Part shown: positions 1 to 6,893 of the stretch, one piece after another
Numbering within the stretch: the first letter of the stretch is position 1
Layout: every line of letters begins with the position of its first letter
Source: Bacteroidales bacterium
GTDB taxonomy: Bacteria; Bacteroidota; Bacteroidia; Bacteroidales; P3
Direction: 5' to 3'
Assembly (NCBI GenBank): GCA_900771365.1
Contig: CAAGNU010000083.1
Location: forward strand, 1-12,459
Length of the DNA stretch: 12,459 bases
The notes under the pieces: model-generated
Database searches by the model: none
Told to the model about the DNA's origin: nothing
What the model saw: only the letters and a program-made list of their open reading frames with translations
Translations under genes and position numbers: made by a program

Positions 1-144
1 AATCATTGGCTGCCATGATGGAAAGCCCGCCTGGGGCAGAAGGGGGTGAATAATAACCCTCGAACACAAGCGCATGAGGGCTTGGAATCCATAATCTTGT
101 TTGAATTCATTGTAAGACAATGGGTTCAAACCGACTTTTCATGT

Positions 145-225
145 TTAGCGGACAACAATATTTTCGAAACAATCATCTATATGCAGATAATCGTTTATGC
201 TTTGTAATCTGCTCGGATAAGTCAT
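145..225 (-). other. Possible 26-codon leader ORF
   Basis: A minus-strand ORF starts at ATG 225-223 and stops at TAA 147-145 (26 codons, beginning MTYPSRLQ). It is preceded five bases upstream by a strong Shine-Dalgarno-like GGAGGGT (237-231), which is unusual because Bacteroidota seldom rely on such sites. It would be the first ORF of a transcript from the promoter at 261-268. I do not recognise the peptide and see no run of identical codons typical of amino-acid attenuators. It may be chance. Confidence 0.2.
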
Positions 226-243
226 GTATGACCCTCCTATCCG
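214..243 (-). promoter_or_regulatory. Nested inverted repeat around a start codon
   Basis: Outer arms CGGATA (214-219) and TATCCG (238-243) flank inner arms GTCAT (221-225) and ATGAC (228-232). In leftward RNA the outer stem would leave the GGAGG exposed in an asymmetric loop, while the ATG of the 26-codon ORF sits in the inner stem. It lies just downstream of the predicted transcription start. It could be a leader hairpin or a dyad-symmetric operator; the sequence does not decide. Confidence 0.35.
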
Positions 244-260
244 CTCATCATTTCGACCTG

Positions 261-268
261 CAAAATTA
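261..268 (-). promoter_or_regulatory. Leftward promoter -7 element (TAATTTTG)
   Basis: The minus strand reads TAATTTTGC, a full match to the Bacteroidota -7 consensus TAnnTTTG. The expected -33 TTTG about 20 bases upstream is not clear. The surrounding DNA is AT-rich and intergenic. It would drive a gene lying to the left of the window. Confidence 0.5.
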
Positions 269-352
269 CACAAATTTTCTCACATCACACTACGAAATGT
301 TAAACTTTACGATTATTTTAACACGCATTTCGCGTTCTGAAGACCCAGAGAA

Positions 353-396
353 GCTCCGCCGTAGCTTCGCTCTAACTCCGCTCCAGAGGCGGAGTT
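353..396 (+). repeat. 11-bp tandem repeat array, three copies plus an inverted copy
   Basis: Three head-to-tail 11-mers are visible: GCTCCGCCGTA (353-363), GCTTCGCTCTA (364-374) and ACTCCGCTCCA (375-385). They are followed by an inverted copy, so AACTCCGC (374-381) and GCGGAGTT (389-396) form an 8-bp stem with a 7-base loop. A second stem, GAAGCT (350-355) with AGCTTC (363-368), competes for some of the same bases. The same unit recurs at 8625-8657 and 12071-12125. The array lies between the fic stop and the leftward promoter. There is no T-tract, so it is not a canonical terminator. Confidence 0.75.
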
Positions 397-466
397 GAAT
401 TCAAATTACAAATGCAACATTATTGACAATATTCATATTTTACTCAATCGTCCCCCTGAAAAAACT

Positions 467-1207
467 TTAGTACTCCACCCTGTAATATTTCAACACCGAC
501 TTGAACTCGTCTTGCGCGGTAAGGCAGGTGTCGCGGAGATAGCCAGGGATTTCGGGCCACTCATGCAACCCACGGTAATAAAAGAAACGGAGTTCTTCGG
601 TAATAATGAACGGAACAATGTCGTGGGCAAGGCATTCCTTGAACATGATAAGGCGACCTACGCGGCCGTTCCCGTCTTGAAATGGATGAATACTCTCAAA
701 ACGTTGGTGGAAGTCGAGAATGGCATTAAAACGTTCCTCATCGGTTCGCTCTGCCTTCAAAAAGAATGCATTATAATCACGAAGCAACGTTTGAACATCC
801 CCTTGAACTGCCTCAGGCAATGTTGTTTCCTTTCCCCCTACCTCGTTAGGCAGACGCTTGTATTCTCCCACATTGAACCAATCCTTCCTACTATCCGACG
901 TTCCTTGTTTCAGAATGAAATGCAATTGCTTGATGAAATCTTCCGACAAAGGGGCTAAAACGTGGTCAATCAGATAATCGATACAACGGAAATGATTGCT
1001 GGTTTCAATGATATCATCAACATTTATGGTTGTATCCTTTTCGACACCAATTGTATTAGTTTCAAAAATAAACCGCGTCTGGTCGTGGGTGAGTTTGCTT
1101 CCTTCGATATGGTTAGAATTGTATGTCAAGTCAATCTGCACCTTGTGGTACAAACCGCCTTTCATTTTCATCTGTTTCTGTTCTCGTAATATGTCTATTA
1201 GGTTCAT
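467..1207 (-). CDS. Fic family protein (putative AMP transferase)
   Basis: Fic enzymes usually transfer AMP from ATP to a hydroxyl side chain of a target protein. From the ATG at 1207 the product is 246 aa; a TTG at 1216, three codons upstream, would give 249 aa. The catalytic motif HPFQDGNGRVGR is complete (about residues 174-185 from the ATG), with the catalytic His, acidic Asp and the Arg that contacts phosphate. Upstream are GEYKR, typical of the fold, and SNHIEG near residues 31-36, matching the (S/T)xxxE(G/N) inhibitory-helix motif on the N-terminal side, which marks a class II self-inhibited Fic protein. No HTH or toxin-antitoxin partner is visible. It starts 23 bases after the yifB stop on the same strand and may be co-transcribed. 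It looks more AT-rich than its neighbours, perhaps from transfer. The target is unknown. Confidence 0.92.
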   Translation of the reverse strand: MNLIDILREQKQMKMKGGLYHKVQIDLTYNSNHIEGSKLTHDQTRFIFETNTIGVEKDTTINVDDIIETSNHFRCIDYLIDHVLAPLSEDFIKQLHFILKQGTSDSRKDWFNVGEYKRLPNEVGGKETTLPEAVQGDVQTLLRDYNAFFLKAERTDEERFNAILDFHQRFESIHPFQDGNGRVGRLIMFKECLAHDIVPFIITEELRFFYYRGLHEWPEIPGYLRDTCLTAQDEFKSVLKYYRVEY

Positions 1208-1230
1208 CGGTGTCAAAAGGGTTAAAGTTC

Positions 1231-2769
1231 TTATCTCCCCCAGCTTTCGCGGTCGAGGCTGCGATAGTTGATGGCCTCGCTAATGTGCTCAACAGTGATG
1301 TTGGGCGAACCTTCGAGGTCGGCTATGGTGCGGGACACTTTGACAATACGGTCGTAGGCTCGTGCAGAGAGGCCGAGACTCTCCATGGCCAGCTTGAGAC
1401 GCTCCTTGCTGGGTTCGTCAAGAACGCAGTAAAGGTTGGACAGCTTGGTGTTCATCTGTGCGTTGCAGTGTACACCGGGATAGGCCTTGAAGCGTTCCTC
1501 CTGTATCTTGCGAGCCGCGATAACTCGGGTACGGATGGCCTCGCTGCTCTCGCCAGGCTTCTTATTGGCCAGCTCGTTGAAGGGAACAGGGATGACCTCT
1601 ATCTGAAGGTCGATTCGGTCTAAAAGAGGACCGGAGATTTTGTTGAGGTACTTGTTGACCGCTCCCGCAGGACAGGTGCACTCTATCGTGGGATGATTGT
1701 AATAGCCGCACGGACATGGGTTCATAGCCGCCACAAGCATGAAGCTGGCGGGGAAATCGACCGTCATCTTGGCACGCGAGATAGTGACATGGCGTTCTTC
1801 CAAAGGTTGTCTGAGGACTTCAAGCACAGTGCGTTTGAACTCGGGCAGCTCATCAAGGAAGAGCACACCATTATGAGCCAGACTAATCTCACCTGGCTGA
1901 GGGTTGATGCCGCCCCCGCAGAGGGCTACATCCGAGATGGTGTGGTGTGGCGAACGGAATGGGCGGATGGCGATAAGAGAGTCCTCTTTGCGCATCTTGC
2001 CCGCCACGCTGTGGATCTGTGTGGTCTCTAAAGATTCCTCCAAACTAAGCGGAGGCAGTATGGAGGGAAGACGCTTGGCCAGCATGGTCTTGCCTGAGCC
2101 CGGAGGGCCTATCATGATGACATTATGGCCGCCTGCGGCAGCAATCTCAAGGGCACGTTTGATGCTCTCCTGCCCTTTCACATCGGCAAAGTCGTAATCG
2201 TACTGGTTGAGATGATTGGCAAACTCGGCCCGCGTGTTCACGATGGTCTGCTCCAAAAAAGTTTCGCCATTAAGGTGGTCGATTACTTGCTTGACATTAT
2301 CGGCACCATAGACCTCAAGATTGTTGACTATAGCGGCTTCGCGTGCGTTCTCTCGCGGGACGATGATGCCCTTGTATTTACGACGCCGAGCTTCAATAGC
2401 AATAGGCAGTACGCCTTTGATAGGCCGCAAACTGCCGTCGAGCGAGAGTTCGCCCATGATGACATATTTGTCGAGGTCGTCGGCACGCATATTGCCCGAG
2501 GCAGCGATGATGCCGATAGCGATAGTGAGGTCATAAGCGGCTCCCTCTTTGCGGATATCGGCCGGGGCCATGTTGACAACCACTTTCTTTCCGGGGATGC
2601 GGAAACCATACTGGCTGATGGCCGTAGCAATACGTTGCTGGCTCTCTTTCACTGCACTATCGGGCAGACCCACGATGGTGAAGTTCAAGCCAGCATCCAC
2701 GCTTACCTCTACCGTGACCATCATCGCGTTAACCCCACAGATGGCACTTCCGTATGTCTTGGCTAACAT
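1231..2769 (-). CDS. yifB: YifB/ComM family Mg-chelatase-like AAA+ ATPase
   Basis: The 512-aa product has the usual family length. ComM of Vibrio cholerae is a hexameric helicase that aids branch migration when incoming DNA recombines during natural transformation; the broadly conserved YifB proteins are thought to act likewise on DNA. Domains in order: an N-terminal ChlI/Lon-protease-like fold (about 20-140, with the family signature around MAPADIRKEG at 67-76), the AAA+ core with Walker A GPPGSGKT (221-228) and Walker B VLFLDE (302-307), a CPCG...CTC cysteine cluster (352-366), a candidate arginine finger in LLDRID (382-387), and the C-terminal Mg-chelatase domain (about 405-505). The frame extends upstream to 2907, but the family start, MLAKTYGSAICG, is the ATG at 2769; the extra 46 residues run into the terminator hairpin and are rejected. 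Confidence 0.96.
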   Translation of the reverse strand: MLAKTYGSAICGVNAMMVTVEVSVDAGLNFTIVGLPDSAVKESQQRIATAISQYGFRIPGKKVVVNMAPADIRKEGAAYDLTIAIGIIAASGNMRADDLDKYVIMGELSLDGSLRPIKGVLPIAIEARRRKYKGIIVPRENAREAAIVNNLEVYGADNVKQVIDHLNGETFLEQTIVNTRAEFANHLNQYDYDFADVKGQESIKRALEIAAAGGHNVIMIGPPGSGKTMLAKRLPSILPPLSLEESLETTQIHSVAGKMRKEDSLIAIRPFRSPHHTISDVALCGGGINPQPGEISLAHNGVLFLDELPEFKRTVLEVLRQPLEERHVTISRAKMTVDFPASFMLVAAMNPCPCGYYNHPTIECTCPAGAVNKYLNKISGPLLDRIDLQIEVIPVPFNELANKKPGESSEAIRTRVIAARKIQEERFKAYPGVHCNAQMNTKLSNLYCVLDEPSKERLKLAMESLGLSARAYDRIVKVSRTIADLEGSPNITVEHISEAINYRSLDRESWGR

Positions 2770-2798
2770 AATCGAACAGCGTTTATTGTATGATGAGC

Positions 2799-2815
2799 GC
2801 TGAGGGAGTCTCAGC
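2799..2815 (-). other. Small hairpin upstream of yifB
   Basis: GCTGAG (2799-2804) and CTCAGC (2810-2815) form a perfect 6-bp stem with a 5-base loop, 30 bases upstream of the yifB ATG. On the minus strand it is preceded by a T-run instead of followed by one, so it is not a terminator for leftward transcription. I see no clean TAnnTTTG promoter between here and the terminator at 2879. Confidence 0.35.
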
Positions 2816-2878
2816 AAAAACTTCACCGCGGACAACTCACTAAAAGCAGCGTGACTTTTTCGGTGATAGTACCCATCT

Positions 2879-2914
2879 AAAAAGTGAGAAGTGGTTTCTG
2901 AAGCCACTTCTCAC
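2879..2914 (-). terminator. Intrinsic terminator of the bamA-ompH-ompH operon
   Basis: On the minus strand, 23 bases past the ompH stop, GTGAGAAGTGG pairs perfectly with CCACTTCTCAC (11 bp; arms 2904-2914 and 2884-2894) around a 9-base loop and is followed directly by TTTTT (2883-2879). This is a textbook Rho-independent terminator and separates the operon from yifB. Confidence 0.93.
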
Positions 2915-2937
2915 ACATTATTCTTCAGAGTATCCGT

Positions 2938-3450
2938 TTATTTAAGACCGAGTTTCTTCTTCACGAGGGGCATGATATCATCGCTGTCCTGAGAATAGAG
3001 GACTGCGCCCACGCCTGCATCGAGGATATAGGTGTAACCATTCTCTTTGCCAACCTCTTCGATAGCTTTCTTTGCACGGTCAACGATGGGTTTCATGAGC
3101 TCTTCCTGACGTTTTTCGAGCAGAGTCTGAGCATTCTGCTGGAACTCCTCGATACGGGCACCCATAGCCTGGAGGTCGCTCTCCTTGGTCTTGCGGATGA
3201 GTTCAGAAAGCTGGTCTTTCTTAGCCAGATAGTCGTTCACGCGGTTTTCATACTCTTTCTTCATAGATTCCATTTCGGCCTGGAGATCTTCGACCTCTTT
3301 CTGCAAGAGGGTTATAGCGGTGTCTCGTCCGGGCATGATTTCCATGAGTTCATTAGAGTTGATGTGTCCCAGCTTGATGGTTTTCTGAGCCATAGCGCTG
3401 CCGCCGAAAGCGAGCAGGGCTACCATAACTACAATAAATCCTTTTTTCAT
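2938..3450 (-). CDS. ompH: OmpH/Skp family periplasmic chaperone, second copy
   Basis: Skp-like chaperones hold unfolded outer-membrane proteins in the periplasm and pass them to the BAM complex. The 170-aa product starts with a signal peptide (MKK, hydrophobic core, cleavage probably after AMA at about residue 21). A short beta segment (KLGHINSNELM) comes next, then a long charged coiled coil (about 47-125) that forms the tentacles of the trimer, and the C-terminal family segment around YTYILDAG and the closing KKKLGLK. The length is normal. It lies 56 bases after the first ompH copy and is the last gene before the terminator. Two adjacent ompH genes after bamA are common in Bacteroidales. 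Confidence 0.94.
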   Translation of the reverse strand: MKKGFIVVMVALLAFGGSAMAQKTIKLGHINSNELMEIMPGRDTAITLLQKEVEDLQAEMESMKKEYENRVNDYLAKKDQLSELIRKTKESDLQAMGARIEEFQQNAQTLLEKRQEELMKPIVDRAKKAIEEVGKENGYTYILDAGVGAVLYSQDSDDIMPLVKKKLGLK

Positions 3451-3506
3451 TTTTTTCTATTCTTTATTTTTAGTTTGTCGTTACTGATATTCATTATTTA
3501 TATTTG

Positions 3507-4151
3507 CTATCGCATGGGCTGCTTGGTGTCCTGACGTGCTGCGCTGCTGTTGCGCTGGCTTGACGAGGAACCATTCGGCTTGCTGGCCGAAGAACTACCT
3601 GAGGAGGGTGAAACATCACCCGATTTGCTGTCGGCCTTGATACCCAGCATCTCCAAGACTTGGTCGCTAATGTCGTATTTGTCGCTCACATAAATCACTG
3701 TGGCCGAGGCCGCCTTGTCGAAAACAAAGGCATAGTTTTTCTCACGAGCCACACGTTCAATAGCGTTGTATATACGGTCTTGGACAGGCTTCATCAGCTC
3801 GGCCCGTTTCTGGTCAAGGTCTCCGCCCGCGGCAAAACGCTGATGCTGCAAGCTACGAAGCTCGGTCTCTTTGTTGTGTATCTCGTCCTGACGGCGCTGT
3901 TTGAGGTTGTCTGGGAGGAGATAGGCCTCCTGCTGATACTGCTGGCGGAGTTCGTCCAGCTCCTGCTGCTTGGTGGAAATCTCTTGCTGCCACTCTTCAA
4001 CAAATCGATTGATCTTATTGAGCGCCTGATTGTACTCAGGAACGCTATGTAAGATATACTCAGTGTTGACACAGGCATATTTCTGTGCTTCCACAGGGGC
4101 TGCCGCAAGAAAGGCAAGGAGAAGGAGTGCGGGAAAGAGTCTGCGCATCAT
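3507..4151 (-). CDS. ompH: OmpH/Skp family periplasmic chaperone with Ser-rich tail
   Basis: The 214-aa product has a signal peptide ending near VEAQ (residue 23), the N-terminal strand KYACVNTEYILHSVPEY, a Gln/Glu-rich coiled coil (about 45-125), and the conserved C-terminal part with KNYAFVFDKA. It therefore belongs to the same family as the following gene, but carries an extra low-complexity tail of about 40 residues (175-214) rich in Ser, Gly, Asn and Gln, with no counterpart in the other copy. The start is one of two consecutive ATGs (4151 or 4148), nine bases after the bamA stop, so it is almost certainly translated from the bamA transcript. The tail is probably disordered; whether it affects chaperone function cannot be told. 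Confidence 0.93.
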   Translation of the reverse strand: MMRRLFPALLLLAFLAAAPVEAQKYACVNTEYILHSVPEYNQALNKINRFVEEWQQEISTKQQELDELRQQYQQEAYLLPDNLKQRRQDEIHNKETELRSLQHQRFAAGGDLDQKRAELMKPVQDRIYNAIERVAREKNYAFVFDKAASATVIYVSDKYDISDQVLEMLGIKADSKSGDVSPSSGSSSASKPNGSSSSQRNSSAARQDTKQPMR

Positions 4152-4160
4152 ATACTATGT

Positions 4161-6704
4161 TTAATCAATACTTTGTCCGATACTAAAATGGAAGTGTGAG
4201 CCGCCGTTTGAGCCGTCGAAACCATAACCCCAGTCCACACCGATAAGACCGAACATAGGCATGAAGACGCGCACACCGACACCTGCGGAATTATAAATAT
4301 TGAAAGGTTGGAAGTCACGAATACTTTCCCAGCTATTACCGCCTTCGAGGAAGCCTGCAACCCAGATAGTGGCAGAAGCACTCTCGATAATGGGCTGACG
4401 GATTTCGAGGGTATAGCGGTTGAAGACACTTGCACCAGCCTTGGGGCTCAGAGAGTTATCGTCATAACCGCGCAAGGGGATAACCTCGCGGCCATCAATC
4501 ATCCAAGACTGAAGACCATCACCGCCCAGATAATAGCGGCCGAAAGGCGAAGACCCGATACCGTCATTGTACCAACCCATCCAACCGAAGCGGGCTCGCG
4601 CATTAAGCACCACATCGCCTACGAGGTTGAGCATCCAAGAACCACGGAGGTTGACTTTGTAGTATTCCACCCAGCGATATTTCTCCTGATCGGTGAGGCC
4701 GCTATAATCCTTGTCTGTGAAAGCAGAATAGGGAGGTGTGGCACTACCCGAAATGGAGACTTCAGAACCGCTACGAGCGTAGATAGGTGAATCCAGCGAG
4801 TTGCGGCTGATGGTGAGACCATAGGATAAGTCGTTAGCTATGCCATCAGTGAAAATTAGGCCACCCATGTTGTAGTTGCCCAAATTATAACGGCGGAAAG
4901 AGAGGCTATGAGCGATGATGAAATAGTCATCGGGCCACTTCAAGCGCTTGGAGAGCGAGACGGCGGCACCCGAAATGCGGAGCGTTCCATAACGGGGGTC
5001 GCTCTTATCGCGATAGTAATAGCCGTTGCTATAGAGGTTATGATAGAGCGAGACGGAAAGCGACTGCGGACGCTTGCCTCCCAGCCAAGGCTCGGTAAAG
5101 GAGCCGTTGATGGCATAGTAATAGGTGCCATTCGTGACAGCGTTGATAGAGAGCTTCTGGCCGTCGCCCGCAGGCAGGGGAACCCACGCATCCTTGTTGA
5201 AGATGTTGCGAACCGAGAAGTTGCTCAGCGTGAGACCCAGCTGGCCGATCAGCATTTCGCTGCCGTAGCCGCCCTGCAGCTGAATCTGGCTGGTGTTGCC
5301 CTCCTCTACCTTATATATAACATCCACGGTGCCGTCCTGAGGATTGGGCTTGGCATCCGGCATGATGGATTCTTCTTTGAAATAGCCGAGAGTGGCGAGC
5401 TCACGACGGCTGCGCATGATAGCATCGCGGCTGAAAAGGTCGCCCGGACGGGTATAGAGCTCACGCATGATGACGCGGTCGTTCGTGATGGTGTTGCCTT
5501 CAACAATGACGTTGCGGATGCGGGCCTGCTTGCCCTCGACAATGCGGATTTCGATATCGATAGAGTCGTTTTCCACGCCCACCTCAACAGGCGTAGCACT
5601 GAAGAAGAGGTAGCCGTTATCCATATACATCGAAGTGATGTCCGTGCCCGAGGGGTTGTACTGGAGGTTCATATTGAGAAGGGTGCGGTTATAGGGGTCG
5701 CCCTTGGAGATACGGAGATGCTTCAGCAACTCTTCGGAGGAATAGATGGTATTGCCCGAGAAGGTGATATTGCGGAAATAGAACTTGTGGCCCTCAAAGA
5801 GGTTGATGCGGATTCTCATATAGTCGTGTTTCGACTCAGCGGAAGAGTCGGCCTGGACATGATAGACGGTGTCGGAAATGATGCGTGCGTCACGGAATCC
5901 GTTCTCATTATAGAAGGTTATAATGCTCTCCAAGTCCTCGTTAAACTTCGACTCCTGATACTTCGAAGCCTTCCAGAATCCCGAAGTCCAGAAATAGAGC
6001 TTTTTGGCATAGTTCACATCATGGGTGTTCTTCATCTTGCGGATGAGCTTGTTGCTGCTGATGCTATCGTTGCCTGTAAAGATGATTGAATCAATCTTCA
6101 CTTTCTTGCCCGGCTTCACCCTGAAGGTGACGATTACGCGGTTATCCTTGTTCTCGTCCAAGATGGTATCGGGAGCCACCTCGCTGGTAACCGAAACGTT
6201 AGTATAGCCTTTTTCGAGGTAGAAAGCGCGGATTTTATTCTTCGACGTAGTGAGGAAGTTCTCCGTGACCACATCGCCCGCGGCGATATTCATGTCTTCC
6301 TTCAGCTTATCCACGTCGCCCTTTTTCACGCCGTCAAGCGAGAACATTGACAGCTTGGGACGGCTCTTCAGCTCTATCTCGAAGAAGATCTTATCGCCCT
6401 GGATGCGGGTGACATAAATCTGCACATCCTCAAAAAGCCCCTGTTTCCAAAGACGATCCACAGCCGTGGCCAGCTTGTCGCCCGGCACGCGGATATTGTC
6501 GCCCACCTGAAGACCTGCAACAAGCAGAATCATACGGGTGTCGTACTTCTCGGCACCCGAAAAAGTGATGCCGCCAATCTCATATTCTTTGGGAGTAAGG
6601 TAGTCAATGTCGTATTCCTGATTGCCAATAACAACCTGCGCCGTTCCTTGCAAGGAGAGCAGCAGCACGAGGGCCAGGGGCAGGAGATGCAGTATCTTTT
6701 TCAT
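4161..6704 (-). CDS. bamA: Outer-membrane assembly factor BamA (Omp85)
   Basis: BamA is the central component of the BAM complex, which folds and inserts beta-barrel proteins into the outer membrane. The 847-aa product has a signal peptide (MKK, Leu-rich core, cleavage near GTAQ, residue 23). Five POTRA domains follow at roughly 42-115, 117-197, 202-304, 308-391 and 395-468, with the repeated glycine turns GGITFSG, SIIFTGN, NITFSGN and VIVEGN. A 16-stranded barrel runs from about 472 to the end. The lid-loop motif is LRGY (744-747), matching the family VRGF/Y, and the last strand ends HFHFSIGQSID, an aromatic beta-signal. Length and architecture are normal. It heads the bamA-ompH-ompH operon. 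A terminator separates it from uppS, so it needs its own promoter in 6705-6869; I could not find a clean TAnnTTTG there. Confidence 0.97.
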   Translation of the reverse strand: MKKILHLLPLALVLLLSLQGTAQVVIGNQEYDIDYLTPKEYEIGGITFSGAEKYDTRMILLVAGLQVGDNIRVPGDKLATAVDRLWKQGLFEDVQIYVTRIQGDKIFFEIELKSRPKLSMFSLDGVKKGDVDKLKEDMNIAAGDVVTENFLTTSKNKIRAFYLEKGYTNVSVTSEVAPDTILDENKDNRVIVTFRVKPGKKVKIDSIIFTGNDSISSNKLIRKMKNTHDVNYAKKLYFWTSGFWKASKYQESKFNEDLESIITFYNENGFRDARIISDTVYHVQADSSAESKHDYMRIRINLFEGHKFYFRNITFSGNTIYSSEELLKHLRISKGDPYNRTLLNMNLQYNPSGTDITSMYMDNGYLFFSATPVEVGVENDSIDIEIRIVEGKQARIRNVIVEGNTITNDRVIMRELYTRPGDLFSRDAIMRSRRELATLGYFKEESIMPDAKPNPQDGTVDVIYKVEEGNTSQIQLQGGYGSEMLIGQLGLTLSNFSVRNIFNKDAWVPLPAGDGQKLSINAVTNGTYYYAINGSFTEPWLGGKRPQSLSVSLYHNLYSNGYYYRDKSDPRYGTLRISGAAVSLSKRLKWPDDYFIIAHSLSFRRYNLGNYNMGGLIFTDGIANDLSYGLTISRNSLDSPIYARSGSEVSISGSATPPYSAFTDKDYSGLTDQEKYRWVEYYKVNLRGSWMLNLVGDVVLNARARFGWMGWYNDGIGSSPFGRYYLGGDGLQSWMIDGREVIPLRGYDDNSLSPKAGASVFNRYTLEIRQPIIESASATIWVAGFLEGGNSWESIRDFQPFNIYNSAGVGVRVFMPMFGLIGVDWGYGFDGSNGGSHFHFSIGQSID

Positions 6705-6779
6705 CAGTTCTTTTCTCTTATATTTTATCTATTTTATTGTGCCAAAATGTGCGGACACTACTAGCACTAGTGAAACAAT

Positions 6780-6850
6780 AACTCTATTTTGTATTTTTTA
6801 TTATATATTTCATGCAAAAAATATATAATTTTTTTTTACAAAATAGAGTT
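6780..6850. repeat. 71-bp near-palindrome between uppS and bamA
   Basis: AACTCTATTTTGTA (6780-6793) is repeated in perfect inverted form at 6837-6850. Inside it, ATTATATATTT (6800-6810) pairs with AAATATATAAT (6819-6829). The two stems (14 and 11 bp) are separated by opposed T-runs of 6 and 7 bases, and the loop is CATGCAAA. It is extremely AT-rich and lies 76 bases upstream of bamA. It could form a cruciform or a long RNA hairpin, or be a two-sided regulator site; the function is unknown. Confidence 0.8.
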
Positions 6851-6851
6851 C

Positions 6852-6866
6852 TGCCCGCTAAGGGCA
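6852..6866 (-). other. Short GC hairpin after the uppS terminator
   Basis: TGCCC (6852-6856) and GGGCA (6862-6866) pair around GCTAA. With the terminator (6870-6890) and the long palindrome (6780-6850) it forms a run of three consecutive hairpins in the uppS-bamA gap. No T-tract follows on the minus strand. Confidence 0.35.
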
Positions 6867-6869
6867 TCT

Positions 6870-6890
6870 AAAAAAGCCTGTACAAAGGCT
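6870..6890 (-). terminator. Intrinsic terminator after uppS
   Basis: On the minus strand, three bases past the uppS stop, AGCCT (6890-6886) pairs with AGGCT (6879-6875) around TTGTAC and is followed by six Ts overlapping the stem end (6875-6870). The stem is short, so termination may be partial. It suggests that uppS and bamA are not one tight operon here, although they are adjacent. Confidence 0.65.
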
Positions 6891-6893
6891 ATG

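Larger units (their letters stand above)
1..260. other. Left edge without a confident gene; leader of a leftward transcript
   Basis: No open frame here is convincing. On the minus strand a frame is open from about 135 to the left edge but lacks an ATG near a promoter, and a possible ATG at 16 would leave only five residues (MAAND) in view. On the plus strand a short frame ends at the TAA at 51-53. Given the leftward promoter at 261-268, the simplest reading is an untranslated or leader region for a minus-strand gene whose body lies outside the window. Both coding readings remain possible. Confidence 0.35.

Noticed and set aside
395..958. A 187-codon plus-strand frame over the 3' half of the Fic gene
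   Set aside because: The opposite strand encodes a complete Fic active site; the plus frame has no motif or promoter.
467..1207. Fic as the toxin of a Doc/Phd- or FicT/FicA-type toxin-antitoxin pair
   Set aside because: No small antitoxin gene adjoins it, and the inhibitory motif is inside the same protein, which marks a self-inhibited class II Fic.
2770..2907. 46-residue N-terminal extension of YifB
   Set aside because: The family begins at MLAKTYG; the extension has no family similarity I can see and runs through the hairpin of the upstream operon's terminator.
4908..6089. A 393-codon plus-strand open frame
   Set aside because: It lies wholly antisense to bamA, whose POTRA and barrel features are clear. 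Its composition (many Val, Ile, Ala, Asp, Glu in short repeats) is typical of the reverse frame of a GC-balanced gene.
6780..6850. Invertible promoter (phase-variable switch) between inverted repeats
   Set aside because: The segment between the 14-bp arms is only 43 bp, is itself palindromic and lacks a TAnnTTTG element, so inversion would change almost nothing. No invertase gene is nearby.
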